Counted from the stretch's first letter, positions 31,401 through 40,312 are shown. The stretch is 64,000 nucleotides of DNA from Streptomyces cinerochromogenes (GCF_014648635.1 NZ_BMRM01000001.1:310001-374000), one strand, 5' to 3'. Made by a program: numbers and translations. The notes: generated by a model not told the origin, from the letters alone.

Positions 31401-31667
31401 GCGGCGGTTGCCCCAGTACGTCAGCCGCTCGGCGGGGCCCCCGTCGACCGGGGCGACATGCACCTCGGGGGCGCCGTCCCGGGTGGAGGTCCAGGCGAGG
31501 TGGCGCCCGTCGGGTGATATCCGGGGCCGGGTCACCGGCGTGTTGTCGGCGCTGACCCGCCAGGCCCGGCCGCCGTCCAGCGGAGCGAGCCACACGTCGT
31601 CCTCGGCGACGAAGGTCACCAAGTCGCCGTACAGATGGGGAAATCGGAGATAGGCGCCCTGAGTCAC
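28443..31667 (-). CDS. Tricorn protease homologue (S41 family)
   Basis: A 1074-residue cytoplasmic protease. The N-terminal 640 residues contain WD/Kelch-like repeats (ISPDGRHLAWTS, FSPDSAWLAWAH, FTLDGKHLAFLS) forming the beta-propellers. A C1 domain with the catalytic His in GTSHAYVT (around residue 745), a PDZ domain (RPGDAIIAVAGHPV) and the S41 core with nucleophile Ser in FSGSDGD (around residue 962) follow. Tricorn trims oligopeptides released by the proteasome, which actinobacteria also have. Start GTG with a poor ribosome site. The gene is far longer than its neighbours and appears intact. Confidence 0.94.
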   Translation of the reverse strand: MTQGAYLRFPHLYGDLVTFVAEDDVWLAPLDGGRAWRVSADNTPVTRPRISPDGRHLAWTSTRDGAPEVHVAPVDGGPAERLTYWGNRRTEVRGWTPDGRVLALGAHGRHSFRHSWAHAVPLDGGPAETLPYGPVGDVALGPATVLLSAPMGREAAHWKRYRGGTAGKLWIDRDGDGEFVRLHEDLDGNIECPVWAGDRIAFLSDHEGTGALYSSLADGSDLRRHTPLGGTSRASGAERGESFYARHAAGDGTRVVYSSAGELWLLEDLDGAEPRRLDVRLGGPRVDLRPHPVNASRWFGEAAPDHTARGSAVCVRGGIHWVTHRSGPARALAATPGVRARTPRTFRADGEEWVVWVTDAEGEDALEFAPATGTVPGAPPRRLAAGELGRVLELAMAPDGSRAAVAAHDGRLLLVERETGEVREVDRSDDGEVSGLAFSPDSAWLAWAHPGPRPLSQLRIAHTTDLSVTEATPLRFQDYAPAFTLDGKHLAFLSNRAFDPVYDEHAFDLAFVVGARPHLITLAATTPSPFGPQRHGRPFETPDKDETPDSEGTPATRIDLEGLADRIVPFPVEAGRYSTLRAAKDGVLWLHHPVEGVLGAARAHPEDPDPHTELERYDLAQRRLEHLASAADHFEVSGDGKRVLLWSDGRLRVVPSDRRTGSDDDGDTSVTVDLARVRQTVDPAAEWRQMYDETGRLMRDHFWRPDLGGVDWTGVLDRYRPLLSRLATHSDLVDLLWEVHGELGTSHAYVTPRGGSGGARHGLLGADISRHGDGSWRIDRILPSETSDPDARSPLAAPGVAVRPGDAIIAVAGHPVDPVKGPGPLLAGTAGHPVELTVSPAGGGEPRHTVVIPVADEEPLRYHAWVADRRAHVHAASAGRLGYLHVPDMQAPGWAQIHRDLRVEVAREGLVVDVRENRGGHTSQLVVEKLARRIIGWDLPRGMRPTSYPLDAPRGPVVAVANEFSGSDGDIVNAAVKALGIGPVVGTRTWGGVIGIDSRYHLVDGTLVTQPKYAMWLEGVGWDVENHGVDPDVEVVQRPQDWAAGRDAQLDEAIRLALEALEDRPAKTPPGLPA

Positions 31668-31715
31668 CCCGTCACTCTACGCAGCGACCGGTGTGCTCCG
31701 CTGCCGGTTCGGCGA

Positions 31716-32231
31716 TCACTTGCCCGGTACGGGCCACACGGTCCGCGTGACGGTGACGGTCACCGTCGGCCTCGGCTGCCCCCCGGTGGGCGGGCGGTAC
31801 GTCGGTCCGGGCGCCGCCGAGCAGTTGCCCAGCCCGTCGACGTGGAAGACCTGTCTGCCACCGACCTCGGCCTTCAGGTCGCCGCGGACGCAGGCCCCGT
31901 CGACGGCCTTGGTCACCACCCCGGCGACGACGATCTTCCGCCCGTCGTCCGTCTCCCCCTGGCAGTCGACGGAGACGAGCGTGCTCTGCGTCGGCGAGGG
32001 CGAGGCGCTCCGGGTGCCGTCGTCGCCCTGACGTCCGGTGCAGGTCAGCCAGGCGACGTTCACCTGCCGGTGCTCCAGCGCGGCGGTCGCGGTCTGGTCG
32101 GTGGTGTAGGCGACGGTCGCGGACCCGAGCCCACCGGGCTGACACGCCACGACGGCCCCCGCGCCCACCACCACGAGCCCCACCACGGCCGCCGTCCGCG
32201 CCCCGCGCCGTATCCGCCTCGATACGCCCAT
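31716..32231 (-). CDS. Putative lipoprotein
   Basis: A 171-residue exported protein. After an RRIRRGARTAA basic start and a hydrophobic core comes VVACQPG, a lipobox with Cys30 as the likely acylation site. The mature part has several cysteines (WLTCTG, VDCQGE, GACVRG, GNCSAA), probably forming disulfides, and a C-terminal TVTVTVTRTV strand. No family was recognised. The ATG has no Shine-Dalgarno; CACGCT seven bases before it may be a degenerate -10 of a leaderless transcript. It lies 48 bp downstream of nothing on its strand and is divergent from the next small gene. Confidence 0.7.
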   Translation of the reverse strand: MGVSRRIRRGARTAAVVGLVVVGAGAVVACQPGGLGSATVAYTTDQTATAALEHRQVNVAWLTCTGRQGDDGTRSASPSPTQSTLVSVDCQGETDDGRKIVVAGVVTKAVDGACVRGDLKAEVGGRQVFHVDGLGNCSAAPGPTYRPPTGGQPRPTVTVTVTRTVWPVPGK

Positions 32232-32321
32232 ACAGCGCAGCGTGCCACCGCCCGGCACCCCGCGGAAGCCCGCATACGGCCACTCACCCGTTCGGGGGGC
32301 CGGCCGCCTACGCTGGGCCCG

Positions 32322-32696
32322 GTGCGCAGTGGACGCAGGCTCAGACGGCTCGTTCTGCCCGACGGAAGCACGTACCGGTGGAGGGTCCGGCACCGGCACG
32401 CCGACGGCGGACCCTGCACGGAGGTGCTCTCGCTGCACCGGGACGGGACCGTGACGCACATCGTGTTCCCCGGCGTCGTCGTCGGCGGTCACGGGCACTC
32501 CGGTCTGGTCTTCGACCGGCACGGACACACCGTCAACCTGCACGAACCGCGCGTCGTCCGGGCCTTCGTCGACGAACTCCGGGGCCGGGGCGGGCCGGTG
32601 GCCGGTGAGCTGGACGGGTGGGCGCTGCTGCCCGCCGTCAGCCGCGCAGCAGCAGCCACTCCTGGAGCTCCACCAGGTTGCCCTCCGGGTCCTTGA
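32322..32696 (+). CDS. Conserved small hypothetical protein
   Basis: A 124-residue basic protein beginning MRSGRRLRRLVLPDGSTYRW and containing HIVFPG, GHGHSG and VNLHEPRVVRAFVDE, which give it a beta-sheet-then-helix look. No function is recognised. TACGCT (32309-32314) followed by seven bases and the GTG indicates a leaderless mRNA. The last 20 codons overlap the convergent VOC gene by 59 bp; the low-complexity AAAATPGAPPGCPPGP tail suggests read-through into antisense sequence rather than a folded domain. Confidence 0.65.
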   Translation: MRSGRRLRRLVLPDGSTYRWRVRHRHADGGPCTEVLSLHRDGTVTHIVFPGVVVGGHGHSGLVFDRHGHTVNLHEPRVVRAFVDELRGRGGPVAGELDGWALLPAVSRAAAATPGAPPGCPPGP

Positions 32697-33030
32697 GGTG
32701 GGCGACGCGCATGCGGTCGGTCATGGGGGCCGGACCGTGCAGCAGGGTGGCGCCGCGGGAGGCGATCGTGGCGCAGTAGGCGTCGAGGTCGTCGACGCGC
32801 AGGACGACCAGGGAGCGGTGGCCGGTGGCGGTGTCCTCCAGTTCGGCCAGCACCTCGGCCATCATCGCGCGGTCCTGCAGGGCGATCCCGGCGGAGCCGG
32901 TGTGCGGGCTGAACTTCTCGTACGGGCCGTGCGCGGCGCCGGACTGCGGCTTGAGGCCGAGGACGTCGGCGTAGAAGCGGTAGCAGGCGGCGAAGTCGGT
33001 GACCAGGAGCCGGACCTGGGCGAGTTCCAC
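32638..33030 (-). CDS. VOC/glyoxalase-like protein
   Basis: A 130-residue protein with the paired beta-alpha-beta-beta-beta modules of the vicinal oxygen chelate fold: LLVTDFAACYRFYADVLGL at the start and HLKDPEGNLVELQEW near the end, including the final metal-ligand Glu. The family covers glyoxalases, dioxygenases and antibiotic-binding proteins, so the substrate is unknown. GGGGAG five bases before the GTG fixes the start. It lies 17 bp downstream of rsmE on the same strand. Confidence 0.88.
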   Translation of the reverse strand: MELAQVRLLVTDFAACYRFYADVLGLKPQSGAAHGPYEKFSPHTGSAGIALQDRAMMAEVLAELEDTATGHRSLVVLRVDDLDAYCATIASRGATLLHGPAPMTDRMRVAHLKDPEGNLVELQEWLLLRG

Positions 33031-33047
33031 GGTGTCTCCCCGACGGG

Positions 33048-33800
33048 TCAGGACCAGCGGCCGGTACGGCCCAGCAGCAGGGCCGTGGCGGCGGTGCCGG
33101 CGGTGGACGTGCGCAGGACGGTGGGGCCGAGGACGCAGGCCCTCGCGCCCGCCTCCTCGAAGAGCGCCAACTCGTCCCGGGAGACGCCGCCCTCCGGCCC
33201 CACGACCAGCACGATCTCGCCCTCGGTGGGGAGTTCGACGGTGGCCAGGGGCAGGCTGACGTGCTCGAAGTCGGAGTGGAGCACGGCGGCGAAGTCGGCA
33301 GCGGCGAGAAGCGCGGCGACCTGCTTGGTGGTCGCCAGGTCCGCGACCTCCGGGAAGCGCAGCCGCCGGGACTGCTTGCCGGCCTCCCGCGCGGTGGCCC
33401 GCCACTTGGCGAGCGCCTTCAGTCCCCGCTCGCCCTTCCACTGGGTGATGCAGCGGGCCGCCTGCCAGGGCACGATCGCGTCGACACCGGTCTCCGTCAT
33501 CGTCTCCACGGCCAGTTCGCCGCGGTCCCCCTTGGGCAGGGCCTGGACGACGGTGATGCGGGGGCTGGGCTCGGGCTCCACCGGGAACTCGGAGGGCTCG
33601 ACCACCAGGTGGTCCTTCCCGGACACGCTGACGACGACCCCGGCCGCGCCCCGGCCCCTGCCGTCGGTGAGGACCACGTGCTCGCCCGGCTGCAACCGCC
33701 GTACCGAGACGGCGTGCCGCCCCTCGGGGCCCTGGACGTCGACGGCCGAGCCGGGGCCCACGCCCTCCAGCGAGTCGACGACGAACACCGGCGCGGTCAT
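33048..33800 (-). CDS. rsmE: 16S rRNA m3U1498 methyltransferase RsmE
   Basis: A 250-residue SPOUT-class methyltransferase that methylates U1498 of 16S rRNA in the decoding region. The N-terminal PUA-like domain is followed by the trefoil-knot region with VVGPEGGVSRDEL and LGPTVLRTSTAGTAA, the AdoMet-binding signature. The ATG at 33800 overlaps the stop of the nitronate monooxygenase gene (ATGA). In many actinobacteria rsmE follows dnaJ; here the monooxygenase lies between them. Confidence 0.94.
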   Translation of the reverse strand: MTAPVFVVDSLEGVGPGSAVDVQGPEGRHAVSVRRLQPGEHVVLTDGRGRGAAGVVVSVSGKDHLVVEPSEFPVEPEPSPRITVVQALPKGDRGELAVETMTETGVDAIVPWQAARCITQWKGERGLKALAKWRATAREAGKQSRRLRFPEVADLATTKQVAALLAAADFAAVLHSDFEHVSLPLATVELPTEGEIVLVVGPEGGVSRDELALFEEAGARACVLGPTVLRTSTAGTAATALLLGRTGRWS

Positions 33801-34915
33801 CGCGCACCACCCCCGGCCGACAACGCTGTCCCGGCCTCGGCGAGTTCGGCCGCCAGCACCTCCACCAGCCGTCCGGCCGGCAGCTCCCGCGCCATCCGGT
33901 GGCCCTGTCCCGCCCACAGCGCCATGCCCTGCGCGTCCCCGGCCTTCGCGGCGGCCTTGCGCAGGGGCGCGGTGAGGTGGTTGACCTCCGGGTAGGCGGC
34001 GGGGGCGTACGGGCCGTGCTCGCGCAGGAAGCGGTTGACGAGCGCGCGGGCCGGGCGGCCGGTGAAGGCGCGGGTCAGCTCGGTGCGCGCGAACAGGGGG
34101 TTGGTCAGCGCCTGTTTGTGCAGGGCGTGCGCCCCGGACTCGGGGGTGGCGAGGAAGGCGGTGCCCAGCTGGGCCGCGCTCGCGCCCGCCGCGAGGACGG
34201 CGGCGATCTGACTGCCGCGCATGATGCCGCCGGCGGCGACGACCGGGATCCGTACGGCCTCCCGGACCTGCGCGACCAGCGACAGCAGTCCGATGCCGGA
34301 GCCGTCGTTCTCCGGGAGGTCCCGGTGGGTGCCCTGGTGGCCGCCGGCCTCCACGCCCTGCGCGATCACCGCGTCCGCCCCGGCCCGCTCGACCGCGCGG
34401 GCCTCCTCCGCGGTGGTGGCGGTGACCAGGGTGAGGGTCCCGGCCCGGCGGAACCGGTCCAGCACCTCACGGGTCGGCACGCCGAAGTGGAAGGAGACCA
34501 CCGGCACCGGGTTGTCGAGGAGGACGGCGAGCTTGGCGTCGTAGCCGTCGTCGCGGCCGCTGTCCGGGTCGCCCAGCTCGGTCTCGTACCAGGCGGCCTC
34601 GCCGGCCAGCTGGTGCGCGTACACCTCCACCGCTCCGGAAGGGGGCACGGCGCCCGCCGCTCCGGTGGAGCCGGTGCTCGCGCCGGGATGCTCGGGCTGG
34701 GGCATGAACACGTTCACGCCGAACGGGCGGCCGGTGAGCCCCCGCAGCTGCTTGATCTCCTGGTACATGCCGTCGGCGGTCTTGTACCCGGCGGCGAGGA
34801 AGCCGAGGCCGCCGGCCTCGCAGACGGCGGCGGCGAGCTGCGGGACGGAGACGCCGCCCGCCATGGGGGCCTGCACGATCGGCTGGGGGAAGAGATCGGT
34901 CAGCGCGGAGGACAT
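33797..34915 (-). CDS. Nitronate monooxygenase
   Basis: A 372-residue flavoprotein of the nitronate monooxygenase / 2-nitropropane dioxygenase family. QAPMAGGVSVPQLAAAV at the N terminus, HFGVP, a GVEAGGHQGTHR phosphate-binding loop and AAGGIM are the FMN-site landmarks. It detoxifies propionate-3-nitronate or related alkyl nitronates. It is inserted between dnaJ (65 bp upstream gap) and rsmE (overlapping), so part of its expression may follow the HrcA-controlled operon. Confidence 0.92.
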   Translation of the reverse strand: MSSALTDLFPQPIVQAPMAGGVSVPQLAAAVCEAGGLGFLAAGYKTADGMYQEIKQLRGLTGRPFGVNVFMPQPEHPGASTGSTGAAGAVPPSGAVEVYAHQLAGEAAWYETELGDPDSGRDDGYDAKLAVLLDNPVPVVSFHFGVPTREVLDRFRRAGTLTLVTATTAEEARAVERAGADAVIAQGVEAGGHQGTHRDLPENDGSGIGLLSLVAQVREAVRIPVVAAGGIMRGSQIAAVLAAGASAAQLGTAFLATPESGAHALHKQALTNPLFARTELTRAFTGRPARALVNRFLREHGPYAPAAYPEVNHLTAPLRKAAAKAGDAQGMALWAGQGHRMARELPAGRLVEVLAAELAEAGTALSAGGGAR

Positions 34916-34979
34916 GACCGCATGTTGTCACGTCCTCCGTACAAGTCCGAATCCGGGCTTCCCCCGGCACGGTCGGGGA

Positions 34980-36116
34980 TCAGCGCCCGTTGAACGCGTC
35001 CTTCAGCCGGGAGAACAACCCCTGCTGACCGGGCTGGAACTGTCCCTGCGGTCGCTCCTCGCCGCGCAGCTTGGCCAGCTCGCGCAGGAGTCGCTCCTGT
35101 TCGGGGTCCAGCTTGGTCGGGGTGGTCACCTCGACGTGCACGATCAGGTCGCCCCGGCCGCCGCCGCGCAGATGCGTGACGCCGCGGCCGTGCAGCGGGA
35201 TCGACTGGCCGGACTGGGTGCCGGGCCGGATGTCGACCTCCTCCATGCCGTCCAGCGTCTCCAGCGGCACCTTGGTGCCGAGGGCCGCCGCCGTCATCGG
35301 GATGGTGACCGTGCAGTGCAGGTCGTCGCCGCGCCGCTGGAACGTCGGGTGCGGCAGCTCGTGGATCTCGACGTACAGGTCACCGGCCGGGCCGCCACCG
35401 GGGCCGACCTCGCCCTCGCCGGCGAGCTGGATCCGGGTGCCGTTGTCGACACCGGCCGGGATCTTCACGGTCAGGGTCCGCCGCGAGCGGACCCGGCCGT
35501 CGCCGGCGCACTCCGGGCACGGGGTCGGCACGACCGTGCCGAAGCCCTGGCACTGGGGGCACGGGCGGGAGGTCATGACCTGGCCCAGGAAGGACCGGGT
35601 GACCTGGGAGACCTCACCGCGGCCGCGGCACATGTCACACGTCTGCGCCGAGGTGCCGGGGGCGGCGCCCTCGCCGTTGCAGGTGTTGCAGACGATCGCG
35701 GTGTCGACCTGGATGTCCTTGGTGGTCCCGAAGGCCGCCTCGTCCAGCTCCACCTCGATCCGGATCATCGCGTCCTGACCGCGCCGGGTGCGCGAGCGCG
35801 GCCCGCGCTGCGACGCCGTGCCGAAGAACGCGTCCATGATGTCGGAGAAGTTGCCGAAGCCGCCGGCGCCGAAGCCGCCCGCGCCGGCCCCGCCCGACTG
35901 GGAGAGCGGGTCGCCGCCGAGGTCGTAGACCTGCTTCTTCTGCGGGTCCGACAGCACCTCGTAAGCGGCGTTGATCTCCTTGAACCGCTCCTGGGTCTTC
36001 GGATCGGGGTTGACGTCCGGGTGCAGCTCGCGCGCGAGCCGACGGAACGCCTTCTTGATCTCATCCTGCGACGCGTCGCGGCGCACGCCGAGAACGGCGT
36101 AGTAGTCCGTGGCCAC
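34980..36116 (-). CDS. dnaJ: Chaperone protein DnaJ
   Basis: A 378-residue type I J-protein. The J domain has HPD at about residues 33-35, followed by a Gly/Phe-rich linker, four CxxCxGxG zinc repeats (CNTCNGEG, CDMCRGRG, CPQCQGFG, CPECAGDG) and the C-terminal peptide-binding domains. It activates DnaK for folding. It starts directly after the hrcA stop, so the hrcA-dnaJ pair is HrcA-autorepressed through the CIRCE site. This is the second-copy type of actinobacterial dnaJ, separate from the dnaK-grpE-dnaJ-hspR operon. Confidence 0.96.
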   Translation of the reverse strand: MATDYYAVLGVRRDASQDEIKKAFRRLARELHPDVNPDPKTQERFKEINAAYEVLSDPQKKQVYDLGGDPLSQSGGAGAGGFGAGGFGNFSDIMDAFFGTASQRGPRSRTRRGQDAMIRIEVELDEAAFGTTKDIQVDTAIVCNTCNGEGAAPGTSAQTCDMCRGRGEVSQVTRSFLGQVMTSRPCPQCQGFGTVVPTPCPECAGDGRVRSRRTLTVKIPAGVDNGTRIQLAGEGEVGPGGGPAGDLYVEIHELPHPTFQRRGDDLHCTVTIPMTAAALGTKVPLETLDGMEEVDIRPGTQSGQSIPLHGRGVTHLRGGGRGDLIVHVEVTTPTKLDPEQERLLRELAKLRGEERPQGQFQPGQQGLFSRLKDAFNGR

Positions 36117-37133
36117 TTACGACTCCGCCAGGATCTGTCCGACGTACCGTGCCACTGCGCGTACCGCTCCCATCGTTCCCGGGTAGTCCATGCGGGTCGG
36201 TCCGACCACGCCGAGCTTGGCAACCGCCTCGCCGCCCGAACCGTAGCCGACCGACACGACGGAGGTGGAGTTGAGTCCTTCGTGGGCGTTCTCGTGGCCG
36301 ATGCGCACGGTCACGCCCGGGTCCTTCGCCTCGCCGAGGAGCTTGAGGAGCACGACCTGCTCCTCCAGTGCCTCCAGGACGGGCCGGATCGTGAGGGGGA
36401 AGTCGTGCCCGAAGCGGGTGAGATTGGCGGTGCCGCCGATCATCAGCCGCTCCTCGTTCTCCTCCACGAGGGTCTCCAGCAGGGTGGAGAGCACCGTGGA
36501 GACCGTACCGCGGTCCTCCGGCTCGAAGGCGTCCGGCAGGTCCTCGACCAGCTTCGGCACATCCGCGAACCGGCGGCCGGCGACCCGGCTGTTGAGCCGC
36601 GCCCGCAGGTCCGCCAGCGAGGCCTCGCCGAACGGCGCCGGGCAGTCGATCATGCGCTGCTCGACCCGGCCGGTGTCCGTGATCAGCACGAGCATCACGC
36701 GCGCCGGAGCGAGCGAGAGCAGCTCGACGTGCCGGACCGTGGACCGGGTCAGCGACGGGTACTGCACGACGGCGACCTGCCGGGTCAGCTGCGCGAGCAG
36801 CCGCACCGTCCGCGCCACGACGTCGTCGAGGTCGACGGCGCCCTCCAGGAAGTTCTGGATGGCGCGGCGCTCGGGCGCGGTCATCGGCTTCACGCCCGCG
36901 AGCTTGTCCACGAACAGCCGGTAGCCCTTGTCGGTGGGGATGCGCCCCGCGCTGGTGTGCGGCTGGGCGATGTACCCCTCGTCCTCCAGGGCCGCCATGT
37001 CGTTGCGGACGGTCGCCGGGGAGACGCCGAGGTTGTGCCGCTCGGTCAGGGCCTTCGACCCGACCGGCTCCTCGGTGCCGACATAGTCCTGGACGATGGC
37101 GCGCAGTACCTGAAGCCTGCGTTCACTCAGCAT
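36117..37133 (-). CDS. hrcA: Heat-inducible transcription repressor HrcA
   Basis: A 338-residue repressor. The N-terminal winged helix ([16 protein letters not shown] to [18 protein letters not shown]) is followed by the GAF-like dimer domain. HrcA binds CIRCE operators of groE and hrcA operons and depends on GroEL for activity. GGAGGT eight bases before the ATG fixes the start. A CIRCE element lies 48 bp upstream, giving autoregulation of the hrcA-dnaJ operon. Confidence 0.97.
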   Translation of the reverse strand: MLSERRLQVLRAIVQDYVGTEEPVGSKALTERHNLGVSPATVRNDMAALEDEGYIAQPHTSAGRIPTDKGYRLFVDKLAGVKPMTAPERRAIQNFLEGAVDLDDVVARTVRLLAQLTRQVAVVQYPSLTRSTVRHVELLSLAPARVMLVLITDTGRVEQRMIDCPAPFGEASLADLRARLNSRVAGRRFADVPKLVEDLPDAFEPEDRGTVSTVLSTLLETLVEENEERLMIGGTANLTRFGHDFPLTIRPVLEALEEQVVLLKLLGEAKDPGVTVRIGHENAHEGLNSTSVVSVGYGSGGEAVAKLGVVGPTRMDYPGTMGAVRAVARYVGQILAES

Positions 37134-37180
37134 TCGCGCGCACCTCCAGCATGTCGTCCCCTCGTCCCTTCGGGTCGGGC

Positions 37181-37207
37181 CTGGCACTCTTCGCATGCGA
37201 GTGCCAA
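37181..37207. promoter_or_regulatory. CIRCE operator
   Basis: CTGGCACTC, a nine-base spacer and GAGTGCCAA reproduce the CIRCE layout (TTAGCACTC-N9-GAGTGCTAA) with only flank changes. It sits upstream of hrcA and is the HrcA-binding site. The divergent MBL gene starts 87 bp away and could also be affected. Confidence 0.95.
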
Positions 37208-37293
37208 CGTTCCCCGGCCCAGTGTACGGCTGTCGGGTACACACTGGGCAAGGTCGGGCCGCGGTACCGGGTCGTACCGCTAGCGTCGCGGGT

Positions 37294-38016
37294 ATGACCG
37301 TGACTTGGGAAGAGCTGGGGTGGGAACGGCTGACCGCCGGGGTGGGGCGGTGCCGCCTGCCCGGCTGGGACTGCACGGTGGGGCTGGTCCTGGGGGAGGG
37401 TACGACCCTCCTCGTGGACGCCGGTTCGAGCCTGGCGGAGGGGGCCCGGCTGCGCGCGCAGGCCGAGGAGCTGGCGGGCGGCCGTGTGACCCATCTCGCG
37501 CTCACCCACCCCCACTTCGACCACGTGTTCGGCGCGGCGGCGTTCGCGGGGGCGGAGCTGTACGGGGCGGTGGGTCTGGACGCGACGCTGGCGTACGAGG
37601 GCGACGAGCTGCGTCTGGACGCCGTCCGCAACGGGCTGCCGGTGGCCGACGCGGACGAGGCCGTGGACGCCCTGGTCCCGCCGAGGCACCTGGTCTCCGG
37701 CGAGTGGACCCTCGACCTCGGCGGCGGCCGCCAGGCGCTGCTGGCCAACGTGGGTCCCGGCCACACCGCGTACGACCTCGCGGTCCTGGTGCCGGGGGAT
37801 CCTGAGGTGGTCTTCTGCGGCGACCTGGTGGAGGAGTCCGGCGAGCCCCAGGCGGGCCCGGACGCGGTTCCGTCCCGCTGGCCGGACGCCCTCGACCGCC
37901 TGCTGGCCCTCGGCGGCGAGGACGCGCTGTACGTGCCCGGTCACGGGGCGGTGGTCGACGCCGGGTTCGTACGACGACAGCGGGAGGAGCTGGCGGCACG
38001 GTTCGGCGTGGGATGA
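37294..38016 (+). CDS. Metallo-beta-lactamase-fold hydrolase
   Basis: A 240-residue protein with the MBL zinc motif [10 protein letters not shown] (residues about 69-78), a further [15 protein letters not shown] and the terminal PGHGAVVD. Substrate unknown; close in layout to glyoxalase II-like and quorum-lactonase-like hydrolases. There is no Shine-Dalgarno: TAGCGT (37281-37286), seven bases, then ATG indicates a leaderless transcript. It is divergent from the CIRCE-controlled hrcA operon. Confidence 0.85.
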   Translation: MTVTWEELGWERLTAGVGRCRLPGWDCTVGLVLGEGTTLLVDAGSSLAEGARLRAQAEELAGGRVTHLALTHPHFDHVFGAAAFAGAELYGAVGLDATLAYEGDELRLDAVRNGLPVADADEAVDALVPPRHLVSGEWTLDLGGGRQALLANVGPGHTAYDLAVLVPGDPEVVFCGDLVEESGEPQAGPDAVPSRWPDALDRLLALGGEDALYVPGHGAVVDAGFVRRQREELAARFGVG

Positions 38017-38129
38017 GCGGTGTTCCGGCGCGGGACGAGCCGGTCCTCGGCGCGGGACGCGCGCTGTTCCGGCGCGGATCTCCGGCGTGTCGTGAGCGGC
38101 TCCGTTCGGGTTCTCCTATCGTCATCCGA

Positions 38130-38945
38130 ATGCGCCAGTACTCCGCCGACCTGACCCCGCCGTGGAAGAAGCCGAAGCCCGTGCCGGAGGTGCCGGCCGA
38201 GCCGGGCCTGGTGGTGGAGGAGCCCGGTACCGGGTTCTGCGGGGCGGTGATCCGCTGCGAGGCCGGCACGGTGACCCTGGAGGACCGCTTCGGCAAGCAC
38301 CGGGTGTTCCCGCTGGAGCCGCGCGGCTTCCTGCTGGAGGGCCGCGTGGTGACGCTCGTACGGCCCGCCTCCCCGGCCCCGGCGCGTCCCGCCCGTACGG
38401 CGTCCGGTTCCGTCGCCGTGCCCCAGGCACGCGCGCGCGTGGCCCGCGCCGGCCGCATCTACGTCGAGGGCCGGCACGACGCCGAGCTGGTCGAGAAGGT
38501 CTGGGGCGACGACCTGCGCGTCGAGGGCGTGGTCGTGGAGTACCTGGAGGGCGTGGACGACCTGCCGTCGATCGTCTCCGACTTCGCCCCGGGCCCCGAC
38601 GCCCGCCTCGGCGTCCTGGTGGACCACCTGCTGCCGGGCACGAAGGAATGGCGCATCGCCGAGTCGGTGACCAGTGAACACGCCCTGGTGGTCGGCCATC
38701 CGTTCATCGACATCTGGCAGGCCGTGAAACCGGCGGCGCTGGGCATCCCGGCCTGGCCGACGGTACCGAAGGGCCAGGACTGGAAGACGGGCGTGTGCCG
38801 GGCGCTGGGCTGGCCCGCGGAGAACACCGGCGCGGTGTGGCAGGCGATCCTGAAGCGGGTGGGCTCCTACAAGGACCTGGAGCCGGAGCTGCTGGGCCGG
38901 GTGGAGGAGCTGATCGACTTCGTCACGGACGGCGGCGGGGCCTGA
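38130..38945 (+). CDS. DUF3097-family protein
   Basis: A 271-residue protein conserved in actinobacteria. The sequence MRQYSADLTPPWKKPKPVPEVP begins it, and GRIYVEGRHDAELVEKVWGDDLR marks a Toprim-like core, with LVDHLLPGTKEW and FIDIWQAVKP later. The Toprim resemblance hints at nucleic-acid work, but no function is established. The start is taken at 38130 because TATCGT lies seven bases before it (leaderless), rather than the earlier in-frame ATG at 38013. Confidence 0.85.
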   Translation: MRQYSADLTPPWKKPKPVPEVPAEPGLVVEEPGTGFCGAVIRCEAGTVTLEDRFGKHRVFPLEPRGFLLEGRVVTLVRPASPAPARPARTASGSVAVPQARARVARAGRIYVEGRHDAELVEKVWGDDLRVEGVVVEYLEGVDDLPSIVSDFAPGPDARLGVLVDHLLPGTKEWRIAESVTSEHALVVGHPFIDIWQAVKPAALGIPAWPTVPKGQDWKTGVCRALGWPAENTGAVWQAILKRVGSYKDLEPELLGRVEELIDFVTDGGGA

Positions 38946-39052
38946 CGCCGGACCCGGAACCCCGACGGGACGGAATCACCGGACCGACGGAACGGAAATC
39001 ACCAAACCCAGGGGCCGAACCGGCGTCCAGGGGGATGTCCCCGCCCGGGTGA

Positions 39053-40285
39053 TCAGTCCACCAGGTCCCGTACCACCGCGTCCGCCAGCAGCCGCCCCCG
39101 CAGGGTCAGCGCGGCCCGTCCCTCCTCGTACGGCCCCTCCCGGAGGAGTCCGTCGGCCAGTGCCCGGCGCGACGCCGCGAGGCCGTCCTCCTTGAGCAGG
39201 GACAGCGGCACACCCTCCCGCAGCCGCAGCTCCAGCAGGATCCGCTCCACCCGCCGGTCCTCGTCGGACAGCAGCTCACGCCCGGCACCCGGCGACTTCC
39301 CCGACGCCAGCGCCGCCGCGTACGCGCCCGGGTGCTTCACGTTCCACCAGCGCACCCCGCCCACGTGCGAGTGGGCGCCCGGTCCGGCCCCCCACCAGTC
39401 GGCGCCGCGCCAGTACAGCTCGTTGTGCAGGCAGCGGCCCGCCTCGGAGGTGGCCCAGTTGGACACCTCGTACCAGTCGAAGCCCGCCGCGCCCAGCATC
39501 TCCTCCGCGATGAGGTACCGGTCGGCGTGCACGTCGTCGTCGGTCATCGGGACCTCGCCCCGGCGGATCCGGCGGGCGAGCTGGGTGCCCTCCTCGACGA
39601 TGAGCGCGTAGGCGCTGACGTGGTCGGGGCCGGCGCCGAGGGCGGCGTCCAGCGAGGCCCGCCAGTCGTCGTCGCTCTCGCCCGGGGTGCCGTAGATCAG
39701 GTCCAGGTTGACGTGCTCGAAGCCCGCCGCCCGCGCCTCGGCGACGCATGCCTCGGGGCGGCCGGGGGTGTGGGTGCGGTCCAGGATCCTCAGCACATGC
39801 CGCTTGGCGCTCTGCATGCCGAAGGAGATCCGGTTGAAGCCGCCCTCGCGGAGGGTGGCGAGGTAGGCGGGGTCGACGGACTCCGGGTTCGCCTCGGTCG
39901 TGACCTCGGCGTCCGGCGCCAGCCCGAACTCGTCCCGGATCGCCCCCAGCATCCGTACGAGGTCGTCGGCGGCCAGCAGCGTCGGCGTGCCGCCCCCGAC
40001 GAAGACCGTACGGACCTCGCGCGGGTCGTCGCCCAGCACCTTCCGGGCCAGCCGGATCTCGTCGGTCAGCGTGTCCGCGTAGTTGTCCCGGGAGGCGAGC
40101 ACTCCGCCGGTGCCGCGCAGCTCGGTCGCGGTGTAGGTGTTGAAGTCGCAGTAGCCGCAGCGGGTCGCGCAGTACGGGACGTGCAGGTAGAAACCGAGCG
40201 GGCGGTCGGCGGCCCCGGCGAGCGCGTGCGCGGGCAGCGCGCCGTCGGTGGGGACGGGCTCGCCGTCGGGGAGTGCGGAAGGCAT
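39053..40285 (-). CDS. hemW: HemW-like radical SAM protein
   Basis: A 410-residue radical SAM enzyme. The 4Fe-4S motif is CATRCGYC (CxxxCxxC) followed by DFNTYT. VFVGGGTPTLL and the C-terminal HemN domain are typical of HemW. HemW is a heme chaperone that transfers heme to respiratory proteins; it was long annotated as oxygen-independent coproporphyrinogen III oxidase, but lacks the extra HemN cysteine. Start MPSAL (40285), with MEG at 40294 as an alternative. It lies immediately downstream of nothing on its strand except the SpoIIE-type gene 28 bp upstream. Confidence 0.92.
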   Translation of the reverse strand: MPSALPDGEPVPTDGALPAHALAGAADRPLGFYLHVPYCATRCGYCDFNTYTATELRGTGGVLASRDNYADTLTDEIRLARKVLGDDPREVRTVFVGGGTPTLLAADDLVRMLGAIRDEFGLAPDAEVTTEANPESVDPAYLATLREGGFNRISFGMQSAKRHVLRILDRTHTPGRPEACVAEARAAGFEHVNLDLIYGTPGESDDDWRASLDAALGAGPDHVSAYALIVEEGTQLARRIRRGEVPMTDDDVHADRYLIAEEMLGAAGFDWYEVSNWATSEAGRCLHNELYWRGADWWGAGPGAHSHVGGVRWWNVKHPGAYAAALASGKSPGAGRELLSDEDRRVERILLELRLREGVPLSLLKEDGLAASRRALADGLLREGPYEEGRAALTLRGRLLADAVVRDLVD

Positions 40286-40312
40286 GCCTTCCATTGTCCA
40301 GCACCGGCGGTG

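Noticed and set aside
37219..37248. Second inverted repeat near CIRCE (CCAGTGTAC / GTACACACTGG)
   Set aside because: The arms are imperfect by two extra bases and no known regulator fits; noted only.
38013..38129. Upstream in-frame start for the DUF3097 gene
   Set aside because: The added residues are unlike the family start and the TATCGT -10 box lies inside that stretch.
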